64,000 nucleotides of DNA from Nonomuraea jiangxiensis (GCF_900099965.1 NZ_FNDJ01000017.1:62001-126000), one strand, 5' to 3'; positions 1 to 8,816 are shown, numbered from the stretch's first letter. The notes: generated by a model from the letters alone, not told the origin. Made by a program: numbers and translations.

Positions 1-136
1 GGACGTGAAACCCGGCGCGGAGGCCCGGGCCAGGGAATACTTGGACCAGTATTTCGACGGCTGGGAGGTCTCCGTCTACTGGGGGACCCTCCGGCAGTTC
101 TGCGCGGAGGTGACGCGGCGGATGGAGACGTCGTGA
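1..136 (+). CDS. C-terminal end of an unidentified protein (partial)
   Basis: An open frame enters from the left edge (first full codon at 2) and ends at TGA 134-136, giving 44 residues that finish in RRMETS. It overlaps the next gene by four bases (GTGA), so the two are probably translationally coupled and functionally linked. The fragment is rich in aromatic and acidic residues (EYLDQYFDGWEV) but is too short to assign to a family. Its co-transcription with an nSTAND ATPase suggests a partner or effector of that ATPase; this is inference only. Confidence 0.6.
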   Translation, partial: DVKPGAEARAREYLDQYFDGWEVSVYWGTLRQFCAEVTRRMETS

Positions 137-2121
137 CCACCTACCGAAGCGAGCCCTACGTCGGACTGCGTTCCTATTCCAGGGAGGACCACGAGCGTTT
201 CTTCGGCCGCGGCACGAAGGCCTACGAGATCGCGGTGATGTGGCACGCGCACCGGCTCACGACGCTCTACGGCCCCTCGGGCGTGGGCAAGACGTCGGTC
301 CTGGAGGCGGGGGTGCTGCCGCGGCTGGCCGAGCAGCGGGTCGACGTGCTGCCGATCGGGCGGCTGTCGCACGGCTCGGCGTTCCCGCTGGCGGCCCTGC
401 CGGAGCGCAATCCCTTCACCGTCGCGCTGCTGTCGTCGTGGGCTCCCGGCGAGTCGCTCACGCGGCTGGCGGGCCTGACCGTCAAGCAGTTCCTGCGCCG
501 CCGCGGTCCCCGTACGGACAAGTACGGCGACCCCGTCCCGGTCCTCGTCGCCATCGACCAGGCGGAGGAGCTGTTCTTCGACTTCCCGCACCGGCAGGCC
601 TTCCGCGACCCCTTCATCTCCCAGCTCGCCGAGGCCCTCGACGACAACGAGGACCTGCGGTTGCTGCTGTCCATCCGGGAGGACTACTTCGCCCGGTTCC
701 TGGCCCACGAGGAGCAGCTCCGCGGCGGCGGGTCGGCCGCGGCGGTCGCGCTGGCCCCGCTCCGCGAGGACGAGGCGCTGGCGGCGGTCAGGGATCCGCT
801 GGCCCGTACCGGCCGCTCCTACGGGCCGCAGGCCGCCGAGACCCTGGTCAGGGAGCTGCGCACGGTCCGGCTCCACGGGGTGAGCGGGCCCACCTCGTAC
901 ACGGTGGACACGGTGGAACCGGTCCAGCTCCAGATCGTCTGCTCCTCGCTGTGGCAGTCGTGCCCGCCGGAGATCGCGGTCATCACCCCCGAATACGTCG
1001 AACAGCACGCCGACGTGGACCGCTCGCTGGGCGACTTCCTCAGCCGCGCGCTGGAGGAGATCGCACACGAGCACGACGTGCCGCCCGACCAGCTCAGCAC
1101 CTGGTTACGCGAGACGTTCATCACCGAGCTCGGCACCCGGGGCACCGCCTACGAGGGCGAGACCCAGACCGCCGGCATGCCGAACAGTGTGGTGAAGGCC
1201 CTGGTCGACCGCCACATCCTCAAGGTCGAGGTGCGCGCGGGCTCGCGCTGGTGCGAGCTGCAGCACGACCGGCTGCTGCAGCCGGTGCAGCGGGCCCAGG
1301 GCGGCGCAGCGGGGCCCAAGCCGGGCGCGGGACAGGCGCCCGCCAGCGCCGAGGAGTTCCTGCGGGTGGCCGAGCAGGTGCTCGCCGACGGCGACCTGCG
1401 GCTGGCCGAGACGCACGCCCAGCGGGCCAGGCGCCTGTGCGGGGAGGACGAGCAGCGTACGCTCGCCGAGATCGAGTCCTTTCTGGGCAACCTCGCCTAC
1501 GAGCGGGGCGACTGGCCGACCGCCGAGGCCTGCTACAAGCGGGGCAGCCAGGTGTACGAGCGGCTGCGCGAAACCGGGGCGGTGGCCCGGTCGCTGGCGG
1601 CCGCCGGCCGGGTGATCCTGCACCAGGGACGGGCCGACGAGGCGGTCGCCGAGCTGCAGTCGGCCGTGCAGCGCGTGCCGCACGACCTGAACGTGCAGGT
1701 CGAGCTGGCCGTGACGGTGTGGCACGCGGGCAGTCCGCCGGCTGCCCTGTCCATCCTCCATGGCGTGCTCTCGGTGGACGGGGACACGCCCCTCGCCCTG
1801 CAGGCCCGCGGTGAGATCCTGGCCGACCTGGGCAAGCCCGAGCAGGCGCTGCGCGACCTGGACCGGGTACGCGATCCGGAGGAGCCGGCCACCATCGCGG
1901 CCCGGGCCCTCGCTCTGGCCGAGCTCGACCGGGCGGCGGAGGCGATCGCGGAGCTCGACGCGGCGCTGACGGCCGGGCGTGACCAGGGGCTGGTGGCCTA
2001 CCTGTGCGCGCGGGCCCTGCACCGGATGGGCAACCGGGAACGCGCGGACCAGGTGGCCCGGGACGCGATCCGCCCTCCTCTCACGGCCTACCAACGCCGC
2101 ATTCTCGCGGATTTGCACTAG
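133..2121 (+). CDS. nSTAND1-type NTPase with C-terminal TPR repeats
   Basis: 662 residues, GTG start overlapping the upstream stop. The N-terminus (EPYVGLRSY...FFGR, about residues 7-26) is the segment that typically precedes the P-loop in nSTAND1 proteins. The Walker A is GPSGVGKT (47-54) and the Walker B is PVLVAIDQAEELF (about 136-148). A winged-helix-like part follows, and from about residue 400 there are Leu/Ala-rich helical repeats of TPR type (for example WPTAEACYKRG, EAVAELQSAV). STAND ATPases are signal-operated switches that oligomerise when triggered, with the repeat tail sensing or scaffolding. Many actinobacterial nSTAND1 proteins belong to biological-conflict systems. No effector domain is fused here, so any effector would be the upstream partner or another protein. 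ATPase assignment is firm; role is inferred. Confidence 0.85.
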   Translation: MTTYRSEPYVGLRSYSREDHERFFGRGTKAYEIAVMWHAHRLTTLYGPSGVGKTSVLEAGVLPRLAEQRVDVLPIGRLSHGSAFPLAALPERNPFTVALLSSWAPGESLTRLAGLTVKQFLRRRGPRTDKYGDPVPVLVAIDQAEELFFDFPHRQAFRDPFISQLAEALDDNEDLRLLLSIREDYFARFLAHEEQLRGGGSAAAVALAPLREDEALAAVRDPLARTGRSYGPQAAETLVRELRTVRLHGVSGPTSYTVDTVEPVQLQIVCSSLWQSCPPEIAVITPEYVEQHADVDRSLGDFLSRALEEIAHEHDVPPDQLSTWLRETFITELGTRGTAYEGETQTAGMPNSVVKALVDRHILKVEVRAGSRWCELQHDRLLQPVQRAQGGAAGPKPGAGQAPASAEEFLRVAEQVLADGDLRLAETHAQRARRLCGEDEQRTLAEIESFLGNLAYERGDWPTAEACYKRGSQVYERLRETGAVARSLAAAGRVILHQGRADEAVAELQSAVQRVPHDLNVQVELAVTVWHAGSPPAALSILHGVLSVDGDTPLALQARGEILADLGKPEQALRDLDRVRDPEEPATIAARALALAELDRAAEAIAELDAALTAGRDQGLVAYLCARALHRMGNRERADQVARDAIRPPLTAYQRRILADLH

Positions 2122-2168
2122 CCAATGATCCCGGCCGGAAAAGTAATCCAACAGGGACTTAATTAGCC

Positions 2169-2197
2169 TTGCTAAATTAATTTCCCGCTGCTATACT
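2169..2197 (+). promoter_or_regulatory. Candidate promoter of the dienelactone hydrolase gene
   Basis: A -35-like TTGCTA (2169-2174) and a near-consensus -10 TATACT (2192-2197) are separated by 17 bases, in an AT-rich patch that stands out from its surroundings. An imperfect inverted repeat (AATTAGC / GCTAAATT, 2161-2178) overlaps the -35 and could bind a regulator. The ATG at 2237 lies about 33 bases after the expected start point. Confidence 0.55.
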
Positions 2198-2236
2198 GGA
2201 GAAAAGTCCGGGTTTATCGTTGCTAGCCTGAGCCGC

Positions 2237-3004
2237 ATGGACAATGAATCTCAGGCAGCGTCCTCCCGCACGCTTTCCTACCGCGATCTCGAAACTTCCC
2301 TCACCGGCGAGTTCTTCTGGGACGAGACGCGCCCCGGCCCGAAACCCGGAATCCTGCTCATTCACGGCGGTGCCGGACTCGACGAGCACGCGCGATCTCA
2401 GGCACGCCGCTACGCGGAACTCGGGTACGCCGTCCTCGCCTGCGACATGCTGGGCGACGGCGTCGCGGGCAACCGGGAGCGGGTGATGGGCAGCATCATC
2501 GCCTTCCGCGACGACCCCGCACTCCTCGTCCGCCGCGGCCAGGCGGGGCTGACGGCGCTCTCCCGCTGCCCGGAAGTCGGTGGTCCGCCGGCCGCCGTCG
2601 GCTTCTGTTTCGGTGGCATGGCGGCCCTCACGCTGGCCCGGTCGGGGGTGAACCTCGCCGGTGCTGTGAGCATCCACGGCACCCTCTCGACCGGCGAACC
2701 GGCCAAGCCGGGCGCGGTCACTGCGAAGATCCTCGTCTGCCATGGTTCGGCCGACCCGCACGTCCCCATGGAACAGGTGGCGGCCTTCACCGACGAGATG
2801 AACGCCGCGGGCGCGGACTGGCAACTCGTCATCTACGGCCAGGCCGTCCATGGTTTCACGCACAGGCACGCGGTGCCGGGCGCCGCTCCCGGGGTCGCCT
2901 ACGACGCGGCAGCCGACGAGCGCTCGTTCGCCGCGACGGCTGCGTTCCTCGCCGGAGTCCTCGGCGGGAACTCGTTCGGCCCCTCCCCGGCCGGCGCTTC
3001 GTAG
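2237..3004 (+). CDS. Dienelactone hydrolase family protein
   Basis: 255-residue alpha/beta hydrolase of the dienelactone hydrolase family, which opens lactones or cleaves small esters. The nucleophile elbow is GFCFGG (about residues 122-127) with the family's cysteine instead of serine. Asp is in HGSADPHVP and His in HGFTHR, completing a Cys-Asp-His triad. There is no signal peptide, so it should be cytosolic. It stands alone behind a good promoter and converges with the regulator gene at 3035. The substrate cannot be read from sequence; no catechol-pathway gene is adjacent. Confidence 0.9.
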   Translation: MDNESQAASSRTLSYRDLETSLTGEFFWDETRPGPKPGILLIHGGAGLDEHARSQARRYAELGYAVLACDMLGDGVAGNRERVMGSIIAFRDDPALLVRRGQAGLTALSRCPEVGGPPAAVGFCFGGMAALTLARSGVNLAGAVSIHGTLSTGEPAKPGAVTAKILVCHGSADPHVPMEQVAAFTDEMNAAGADWQLVIYGQAVHGFTHRHAVPGAAPGVAYDAAADERSFAATAAFLAGVLGGNSFGPSPAGAS

Positions 3005-3034
3005 TCTCGGAAGCCCGTTCAACGTTCGAGTCCT

Positions 3035-3967
3035 TCAGGTCGAGCGGGCGCTCGCGATCAGCGCTTCGCGTTGCGCGGAGCTCAGACGGTCCGGCCTCGG
3101 GGTGATGGCGTACGTGCCGCGTCCGAGCCGCTCCAAGGTGAGCGGGTCGGAGAGGATCGGACGACGGCCGACCACGTCCAGGGCTTCGGCGGCGCGCCGA
3201 ACGGGCCAGCCCAGTGCCGTGGCGAGGTCGCCCGCGGTGAGCGGCCGGGCGGCGTGCACGAGCGCGGCGATCACCGTCAGCGCGTCGGCCACCGCGGTGT
3301 GGGTAAGGCTGCGGTCGTCCATGTGGTCGCTGATGCGGGCGAAGAACCGGCCCATCTCGCGAAGCCGGGTCCCGGCGGGAGTGTCGGAGCCGAAGAGGTG
3401 CGTTCCGCGCCGCGCGGCCGCCGCGACCTCGGTGTGCGCCCCGGTGTCGGCCCTCCAGGCGCGGAGCCAGACGTCGTCGTTGATCGTGTACCGCTCGCGG
3501 CGCCCGCCTGGATCCTGGCTCCGTCCGACCAGTTCGATCCTTTCGAGGTAGCCGATGGCCTTGGACACCGAAGCCGGGCTGACCTGTAACCGGCGTACGA
3601 GGTCGGCGGAGGTCAGGCTCCCGGAGTCGGAGGTGAGCAGGCAGACGAACACCCGGGAGGGCGTCCGGGGCAGTCCGGTCCCGGCCAGCGACGTGGCCAG
3701 CTCCTCCGCGAAACGGCGCGCCACCTCGGTCTGCCGCTCGTCGGGCTCGGCGGCCTTGACCGCTATGCGCCGGCGGGCGCGCCGGTCGGCGGCCTGCTGG
3801 GCGCCGTCCGCCAGATAGCCCGCGGGCCCGCCGTTGCGCGCGACCTCGCGGGTAAGCGTGGACGTGGGCCTGCCGAGCCGCCGGCCCATCTCGGCGTACT
3901 CCAGCCCGTCGGCCAGCCAGGTCTCGATCTTCCGGCGATCCTCATGGGTCAGCCTGCCTCCGGGCAT
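3035..3967 (-). CDS. Transcriptional regulator: IS30-like HTH head plus MarR/GbsR-like winged helix
   Basis: 310 residues from ATG 3967, chosen because GAGGAGG lies just upstream; a longer frame back to 4036 lacks such a site and would run through the operator repeats. The N-terminal 60 residues (RLTHEDRRKIETWL...YAEMGRRLGRPTSTLTREV) match the helix-turn-helix that opens IS30-type transposases. The middle (VFVCLLTSDSGSLTSADLVR...SPASVSKAIGYLERIELV) is a MarR/GbsR-like winged helix. A helical C-terminal part contains a second possible HTH (TAGDLATALGWPVRRAAEAL). No catalytic transposase domain remains, so this looks like a domesticated DNA-binding head. It is divergent from the hydrolase gene at 4151 and probably controls it and itself. 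Confidence 0.8.
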   Translation of the reverse strand: MPGGRLTHEDRRKIETWLADGLEYAEMGRRLGRPTSTLTREVARNGGPAGYLADGAQQAADRRARRRIAVKAAEPDERQTEVARRFAEELATSLAGTGLPRTPSRVFVCLLTSDSGSLTSADLVRRLQVSPASVSKAIGYLERIELVGRSQDPGGRRERYTINDDVWLRAWRADTGAHTEVAAAARRGTHLFGSDTPAGTRLREMGRFFARISDHMDDRSLTHTAVADALTVIAALVHAARPLTAGDLATALGWPVRRAAEALDVVGRRPILSDPLTLERLGRGTYAITPRPDRLSSAQREALIASARST

Positions 3968-3995
3968 CGGCCACGCCTCCTCCTCAGGTGCGTTC

Positions 3996-4059
3996 ACCGA
4001 CAATACATTGCAACGGGCGAGTGGCGTGAATTGCATTTACCGACAATACTGTTGCAACG
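3996..4059. promoter_or_regulatory. Two direct operator-like repeats between regulator and hydrolase
   Basis: The element ACCGACAATAC followed by TTGCAACG occurs twice in the same orientation: 3996-4015 (ACATTGCAACG end) and 4039-4059 (ACTGTTGCAACG end), 43-44 bases apart, or about four helical turns. Both lie between the divergent starts at 3967 and 4151. The AT-rich core stands out from its surroundings. They are natural candidates for binding by the divergently encoded regulator. The binding itself is inferred. Confidence 0.6.
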
Positions 4060-4150
4060 ATTCGCCCGCCACCTCGCCATATTCATTCCTCTTGGTTGAC
4101 GGAAATCTGAAACGCAACGTAGCCTTTCCTCGCCCGGAAAGGACACGTCG

Positions 4151-5797
4151 ATGTCAGATATAACGCGAACACAGGCGCGGGTCTCCGAACTACTCGCCGA
4201 ATACCGGATCCCAGGCGCCGCGGTCGGGATCTACCATGACGGGGAGATCATCGACTTCGCCGTCGGCGTCAAGAATGTGGAGACGCGCGAGCCCGCGACG
4301 GCCGACACCATTTACCAGTGCGGTTCCATGACCAAGACCTGGACCGCCCTCGCCTTCATGCAACTCGTCGACGAGGGAAAGGCCGACCTGGACGAGCCGG
4401 TGCGGACCTGTCTTCCCGGTTTCCGAGTCGCCGACCCCGAGGTCAGCGCCAACCTCACGCCCCGCCATCTCCTGCACCACACGAACGGCATCGAGGAGGC
4501 TTACGGCGATCCCGGCCAGGACGACGATGTGTACGAGCGCATGGTCGCGAACATCGCCGGCGCGCCTCAGGTGCATCCCTTGGGCCGCACCCACGGTTAC
4601 AGCGCGGCCCTGGGTTATGCCGTTCTCGCCCGCGTCATGGAGGTGATCAATGGCAAACGGTGGGACGACATCATGCGGGATCGCCTCTTCGATCCGCTGG
4701 AACTGACCGGTACGACCACCTGGCACGCCCTGGTGGACCCGCAGCGCGCCGCGACGGGGCACCTGATCCGCTCCCTCGACGAGGGACCCGTCGTCTCGCC
4801 GCTGACCCATCTGCCACGGTCGTTCGGCCCCGGCGGCAACATCAGTTCGACGGCGCGGGACGTGCTCACGATGGCGCACGTCTTCCTCGACGGCGGCAAG
4901 GCGCCGAACGGCACCAGAATCGTCTCGGCCGAGGCCGTTCGCGAGATGATGGAATCGCGTGTTCCCGTGCCCGATCCGCATTTGTTCGGGCCGGAGTGGG
5001 GCCTGGGTCTCATCGTGTGCGATTGGCACGGCGAGACCGTCTACGCGCACGACGGCAGCACGGTCGGCCAGAGCGCCCGCCTGCGAATCCTGCCGGATTC
5101 GGGCCTTGCCCTCGTGCTGCTGACCAACGCGGGACCGCGGGACGGCTTCTACAGGAGGGTGTTCAACGAAATCCTCTCCGACCTCGGCGCGCCCACGATC
5201 CCGGACCTGCCGGAACCCGACCCGACCCTACCCCTCGACCCGTCAAGGTACGAAGGCGTCTATGAGCGGCCGGGCGCCCGATACGCGGTGTCGGCCGAGG
5301 ATGGCGACCTCCGCCTCACCCTCACGGTGAATCCCGTGGAGGCACAACTCACCGGTAAGCCGGAACGCATCACGTACGAGCTGCTTCCGATCAGCGAGAC
5401 GCATTTCCTGATGCCTGCTGCAAGCCCGCTCGAAGACCCTCAGACCGTCGCCATCTACGACTTCCACCAGGGAGTCGCGCAATACCTCCACACCAATTGC
5501 CGAGTGAATCCGAGAGCAAGCGAGGAGAACACAGGAATGCACGTCATGGCGGTTTCCACGATTTCCGACAACGGCCGGTTCTGGGACGCGCTGAAGGCGG
5601 CGCACGGGCACCTGCCGAAGGGCGCCACGTGGACCCTGGCGGTGGCCGGCACCGACGGGACCAAAGCGGTGAACGTCATCGTCCACGACTCGGTCGACAG
5701 CGTCAAAACCTTCTTCGAAGAGCACGCCGGCCCCTTTGCCACCACGGAATACTTCGAAGCCGACGCCGCCAACGCGGTCGGGCTCCCGAAGACGTAG
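4151..5797 (+). CDS. Beta-lactamase-fold serine hydrolase with extra C-terminal domain
   Basis: 548 residues. The class C beta-lactamase / D-alanyl-D-alanine carboxypeptidase fold is shown by the active-site SMTK (SxxK, about residue 59), the Tyr motif in HGYSAALGYAV, and the late Gly-rich stretch AHDGSTVGQSARL. No signal peptide is seen, so it is likely a cytosolic esterase/peptidase-like member rather than a drug-resistance enzyme. After a linker and a DUF3471-like beta segment, the last about 90 residues (from MHVMAVSTISDNGRF) look like a separate small alpha/beta domain joined in frame; that domain begins with an internal Met. The gene is probably controlled by the divergent IS30-head regulator through the paired repeats upstream. 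Confidence 0.85.
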   Translation: MSDITRTQARVSELLAEYRIPGAAVGIYHDGEIIDFAVGVKNVETREPATADTIYQCGSMTKTWTALAFMQLVDEGKADLDEPVRTCLPGFRVADPEVSANLTPRHLLHHTNGIEEAYGDPGQDDDVYERMVANIAGAPQVHPLGRTHGYSAALGYAVLARVMEVINGKRWDDIMRDRLFDPLELTGTTTWHALVDPQRAATGHLIRSLDEGPVVSPLTHLPRSFGPGGNISSTARDVLTMAHVFLDGGKAPNGTRIVSAEAVREMMESRVPVPDPHLFGPEWGLGLIVCDWHGETVYAHDGSTVGQSARLRILPDSGLALVLLTNAGPRDGFYRRVFNEILSDLGAPTIPDLPEPDPTLPLDPSRYEGVYERPGARYAVSAEDGDLRLTLTVNPVEAQLTGKPERITYELLPISETHFLMPAASPLEDPQTVAIYDFHQGVAQYLHTNCRVNPRASEENTGMHVMAVSTISDNGRFWDALKAAHGHLPKGATWTLAVAGTDGTKAVNVIVHDSVDSVKTFFEEHAGPFATTEYFEADAANAVGLPKT

Positions 5798-6339
5798 CCG
5801 CTTTCTTACGCTACCGTCCACCCAGGCCACGACGGCGGCACACCATCCGGACCCATGCGACCGTTGTCTCTACTTGATGGCACGTTGGGTCACGCCCCCG
5901 CGTCCCTGCTGGTCGGCGGGCTGTCCGCCTCCAGACAGCGGGACGCGCTCGCAGCGTCCGGGCTGTCGTGGACCACCATCGGCGACCGGCGGGGCATCTC
6001 CGCCCGCAAGCTCGCCTTGCCAGGCGCGAGCCCGGCGGGCTGCTCGTTTTTGCGGTTGCACTGACCCGCATCGCCCATAGTCCACGACCCCGGCGTACAG
6101 AACCGCCTGAACCCTCGCCCCGGCCACCGGGCGCAGGACCGAACAGCGGCTCGATGACCGAGTGGTGGAGTTCCCCGCGATCGACGACGACGGCGGCAGG
6201 GCCCGCACTCCGGCTCCGTGCGGACAGTCGTGGCCGACCTGCGCCGACCTGGGTCTCCGGCGCGCCCCCGCTCGTGCGCGTGATCGTCGCCTCCGGCGCG
6301 CCGCGCCCAATCGCGGGATCGTCACGGATACGAGGCTGC
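5798..6339. other. Gene-free stretch
   Basis: No reading frame here has a convincing start, ribosome binding site or recognisable protein. A short plus-strand frame (5855-6064) is open but resembles nothing I know. No clear terminator was found after the hydrolase gene. Confidence 0.4.
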
Positions 6340-6476
6340 ACCGGGGCGCCCGAGTCTCGCACGGACGCCCGAGCCTTGGAAGTACGCCCGAGTCCCGCAC
6401 GGACGCCCGAATTTCGCACGGGCGCCCGAGTTTCCTACGGACGCCCGAGTCTCGTACCGGACGCCCGCGATCCCTA
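6340..6476. repeat. Short tandem repeat, about 19-20 bp unit, seven degenerate copies
   Basis: A unit close to GGACGCCCGAGTYTCGYAC repeats about seven times head to tail between roughly 6342 and 6475. Copies differ by a few bases and by 1-2 bp in length. The tract ends about 120 bp before the protease-nuclease gene. The unit length is not a multiple of three and no gene covers it. Confidence 0.8.
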
Positions 6477-6596
6477 AAAGGTCGGCCATGAAAAGGGCCG
6501 GGCGCGCGTCGTCCGCGGCCCGGGATCCCTCCCCCGGTTAGACAGAAAACAGCGCCCCACCTGGGGCGATGCGAAGTGACCCGGTCGGGGGGCGAG

Positions 6597-8816
6597 ATGG
6601 ATACGGCTGCTACGACGGTGCCCGCCGGGTTGCGGGAGGCGGTCGAGGCCCGCGTGGCGGAGCGTAGTGACGAGCGCCGCCGGAAGATCGAGCTTCTCCA
6701 GGAGCCGGGCGGGATCGCCCTGGCCGACGACCCGGCCCGGGTGGCGACCCGGATCGACCGGCTCAGCCGCTACCACCCGGATGTGCGGCCGGTCAGCCCG
6801 GCGGCCCTCGCCGCGGGGGAGCCTGCGGCGATGGCGGCGGCGGGCGTAGTCCTGGAGCGGATCATCCAGACCAACGACCTGCTCGGCGTCGCGTACCTGG
6901 ACGGCGGCGTCGCCGCGGCGCGGGCCGTGGGCCGGATCAGCATCCGGGACTCGCGGGGACGGCTGGTGGGGTACGGCACCGGCACGCTGGTGTCGCCGGA
7001 GCTGCTGCTGACCAACCATCACGTCCTGAGCGACGCCGGCACCGCCGAACCGAGCATTGTCGAGTTCGACTACCAGGACGGCATCGACGGCCGGCCACTG
7101 CCGCTGCAGGGCCTGCCTCTGGACCCTGGCCGTTTCTTCCTCGCCGACGAGCGGCTGGACATCGCGCTGGTCGCCGTCCAGGCAAATGCGGCGCAACTGG
7201 CCTCGTACGGGTTCAACCGGCTGGTGGAAGCGGAGGGCAAGGCGATCGTCGGGGACTTCGTGACGATCATCCAGCACCCCCGGGGCGAGAAGAAGCAGAT
7301 CGCCCTGCGGGAGAACCGGATCGTCGACGTCGCGGACCTGTTCCTGCACTACGAGACCGACACCGACCCGGGCTCCTCCGGCTCCCCGGTCTTCAACGAC
7401 CAGTGGGAGATCGTCGGGTTGCACCATGCGAGCGTTCCGGCACCCGGGCGCGACGAGCTCGGCGGCATCGTGAACGAGGGGATCAGGGTGAGCCGGCTGC
7501 TCGCCTTCCTCCGCGACCAGCGGCTCCCCTCCGCGCAGCAGGCACTGCTCGACCGGGTGTTCACCCAGCGCATCACCCTGCCGGGCGCCACGCCCATGGA
7601 GCCGCGCCCGGCACTCGACGGGACGGCGGGCTCGCTCGGCCCGGTCCCCGCCGGAACGGCCCGGCCCGCCGCTGATGTGCCCACGCCCGGCGGACCGCCG
7701 TCCGCCACACCGTCACCCGCTGGACCGTCACCCACTGCACCGTCGCCCGCCGGGACAGCACCTGACGGGACGGCACCTGGCGGTACGACCTCTGATGGGA
7801 CGGCGTGGACGACCTCCACCGGGACGTCGCTGCAAGCCTCCACCGAGACGGCGCGGATCCTCTCGGTCACGGCGCCGTTCGAGCTGCACATCCGGTGCGA
7901 GGTGGCCGAGCCGGGCAGGCAGTCGCCGGCCCAGGAGGAGGCCATCTCCATCGATCCCGACTACTCGAACCGCCAGGGCTACGACCCGGGCTTCCTGGCC
8001 GGCGGCCATCGCGTCCCGCTGCCTCTCCTGTCTCCCGACCTGGTGCCGCTGGCGGCGGTCAACCGCTCTCCCTCACCCGCCGCCGGCCCCCCGTACGTGC
8101 TGCCGTACCACCACTTCAGTGTGGTGCTGAACAAGCGGCGGCGGCTGGCGTTCTTCACGGCGGTCAACATCGACGGCAACACCAGCGTCCGGCTGCGCAG
8201 GGAGCCCGACCGCTGGTCCTTCGACCCGCGGGTGGCGGAGGAGGAGCAGGTGGGCGAGGAGATCTACCGCGCCAACCCGCTCGACCGGGGCCACCTGGTC
8301 CGCCGCCTGGACCCGGCGTGGGGCGCCACTCGCGGCGCCGCCAAGCTGGCCAACGACGACACCTTCCACTTCACCAACTGCACTCCGCAACACGAGGACT
8401 TCAACCAGAACAAGACCACCTGGGCCGGGCTGGAGGACTACATCCTGGAGAACGCCGACAACCGGGACCTCAAAGTGACCGTCTTCACGGGGCCCGTCCT
8501 GGCGGAGGACGACGACGCGTATCGGGGGGTTCAGCTGCCTCGCCAGTTCTGGAAGGTGGTCGTCATGGTGAAGCGGAGCGGCGAGTTGTCCGCGACCGGA
8601 TACCTGCTCAGCCAGGAACGGCTCATCGACGGCCTGGAGGTCGCGCCCGCGGACTTCTCGTACGGGGAGTACAGGACCTTCCAGGTGCCGGTGCGACGGG
8701 TCGAGGGCCTCACAGGCCTGTCGTTCGGCGACCTCCCCGCGGCAGACCCCTTCGACCGCATGGAGACAGCGACCACCGCAAAGGAAATCTCCGACCCACG
8801 CCAACTCCAGTTGTAA
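6597..8816 (+). CDS. Trypsin-like serine protease fused to DNA/RNA non-specific (NUC1) endonuclease
   Basis: 739 residues from ATG 6597 (GGGGGG just upstream); GTG 6576 would add seven. The N-terminal part is a V8/trypsin-like protease: His in LLTNHHVL (about residue 138), Asp in DIALVAV, Ser in DPGSSGSPVF (about 260). Roughly residues 345-415 form a low-complexity Pro/Ala/Gly/Thr linker with near-repeats (PSPAGPSPTAPSPAG). The C-terminal part is a DRGH-type (NUC1, beta-beta-alpha metal) nuclease: LDRGHL at about 562 and the Asn-containing NCTPQHEDFNQNKTTW. No signal peptide is visible, so it probably acts inside the cell. Such proteases occur as effectors or activators in actinobacterial conflict systems; a caged nuclease released by proteolysis is my inference. 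The gene is flanked on both sides by repeat tracts. Confidence 0.9.
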   Translation: MDTAATTVPAGLREAVEARVAERSDERRRKIELLQEPGGIALADDPARVATRIDRLSRYHPDVRPVSPAALAAGEPAAMAAAGVVLERIIQTNDLLGVAYLDGGVAAARAVGRISIRDSRGRLVGYGTGTLVSPELLLTNHHVLSDAGTAEPSIVEFDYQDGIDGRPLPLQGLPLDPGRFFLADERLDIALVAVQANAAQLASYGFNRLVEAEGKAIVGDFVTIIQHPRGEKKQIALRENRIVDVADLFLHYETDTDPGSSGSPVFNDQWEIVGLHHASVPAPGRDELGGIVNEGIRVSRLLAFLRDQRLPSAQQALLDRVFTQRITLPGATPMEPRPALDGTAGSLGPVPAGTARPAADVPTPGGPPSATPSPAGPSPTAPSPAGTAPDGTAPGGTTSDGTAWTTSTGTSLQASTETARILSVTAPFELHIRCEVAEPGRQSPAQEEAISIDPDYSNRQGYDPGFLAGGHRVPLPLLSPDLVPLAAVNRSPSPAAGPPYVLPYHHFSVVLNKRRRLAFFTAVNIDGNTSVRLRREPDRWSFDPRVAEEEQVGEEIYRANPLDRGHLVRRLDPAWGATRGAAKLANDDTFHFTNCTPQHEDFNQNKTTWAGLEDYILENADNRDLKVTVFTGPVLAEDDDAYRGVQLPRQFWKVVVMVKRSGELSATGYLLSQERLIDGLEVAPADFSYGEYRTFQVPVRRVEGLTGLSFGDLPAADPFDRMETATTAKEISDPRQLQL

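Noticed and set aside
3035..3967. IS30 transposase or insertion sequence
   Set aside because: Only the N-terminal HTH resembles IS30. There is no DDE catalytic domain and no terminal inverted repeats; the rest is a MarR/GbsR-like regulator.
5855..6064. 69-residue frame (MRPLSLLDGTLGHAP...)
   Set aside because: No ribosome binding site, no recognisable domain, and it lies antisense to other open frames.
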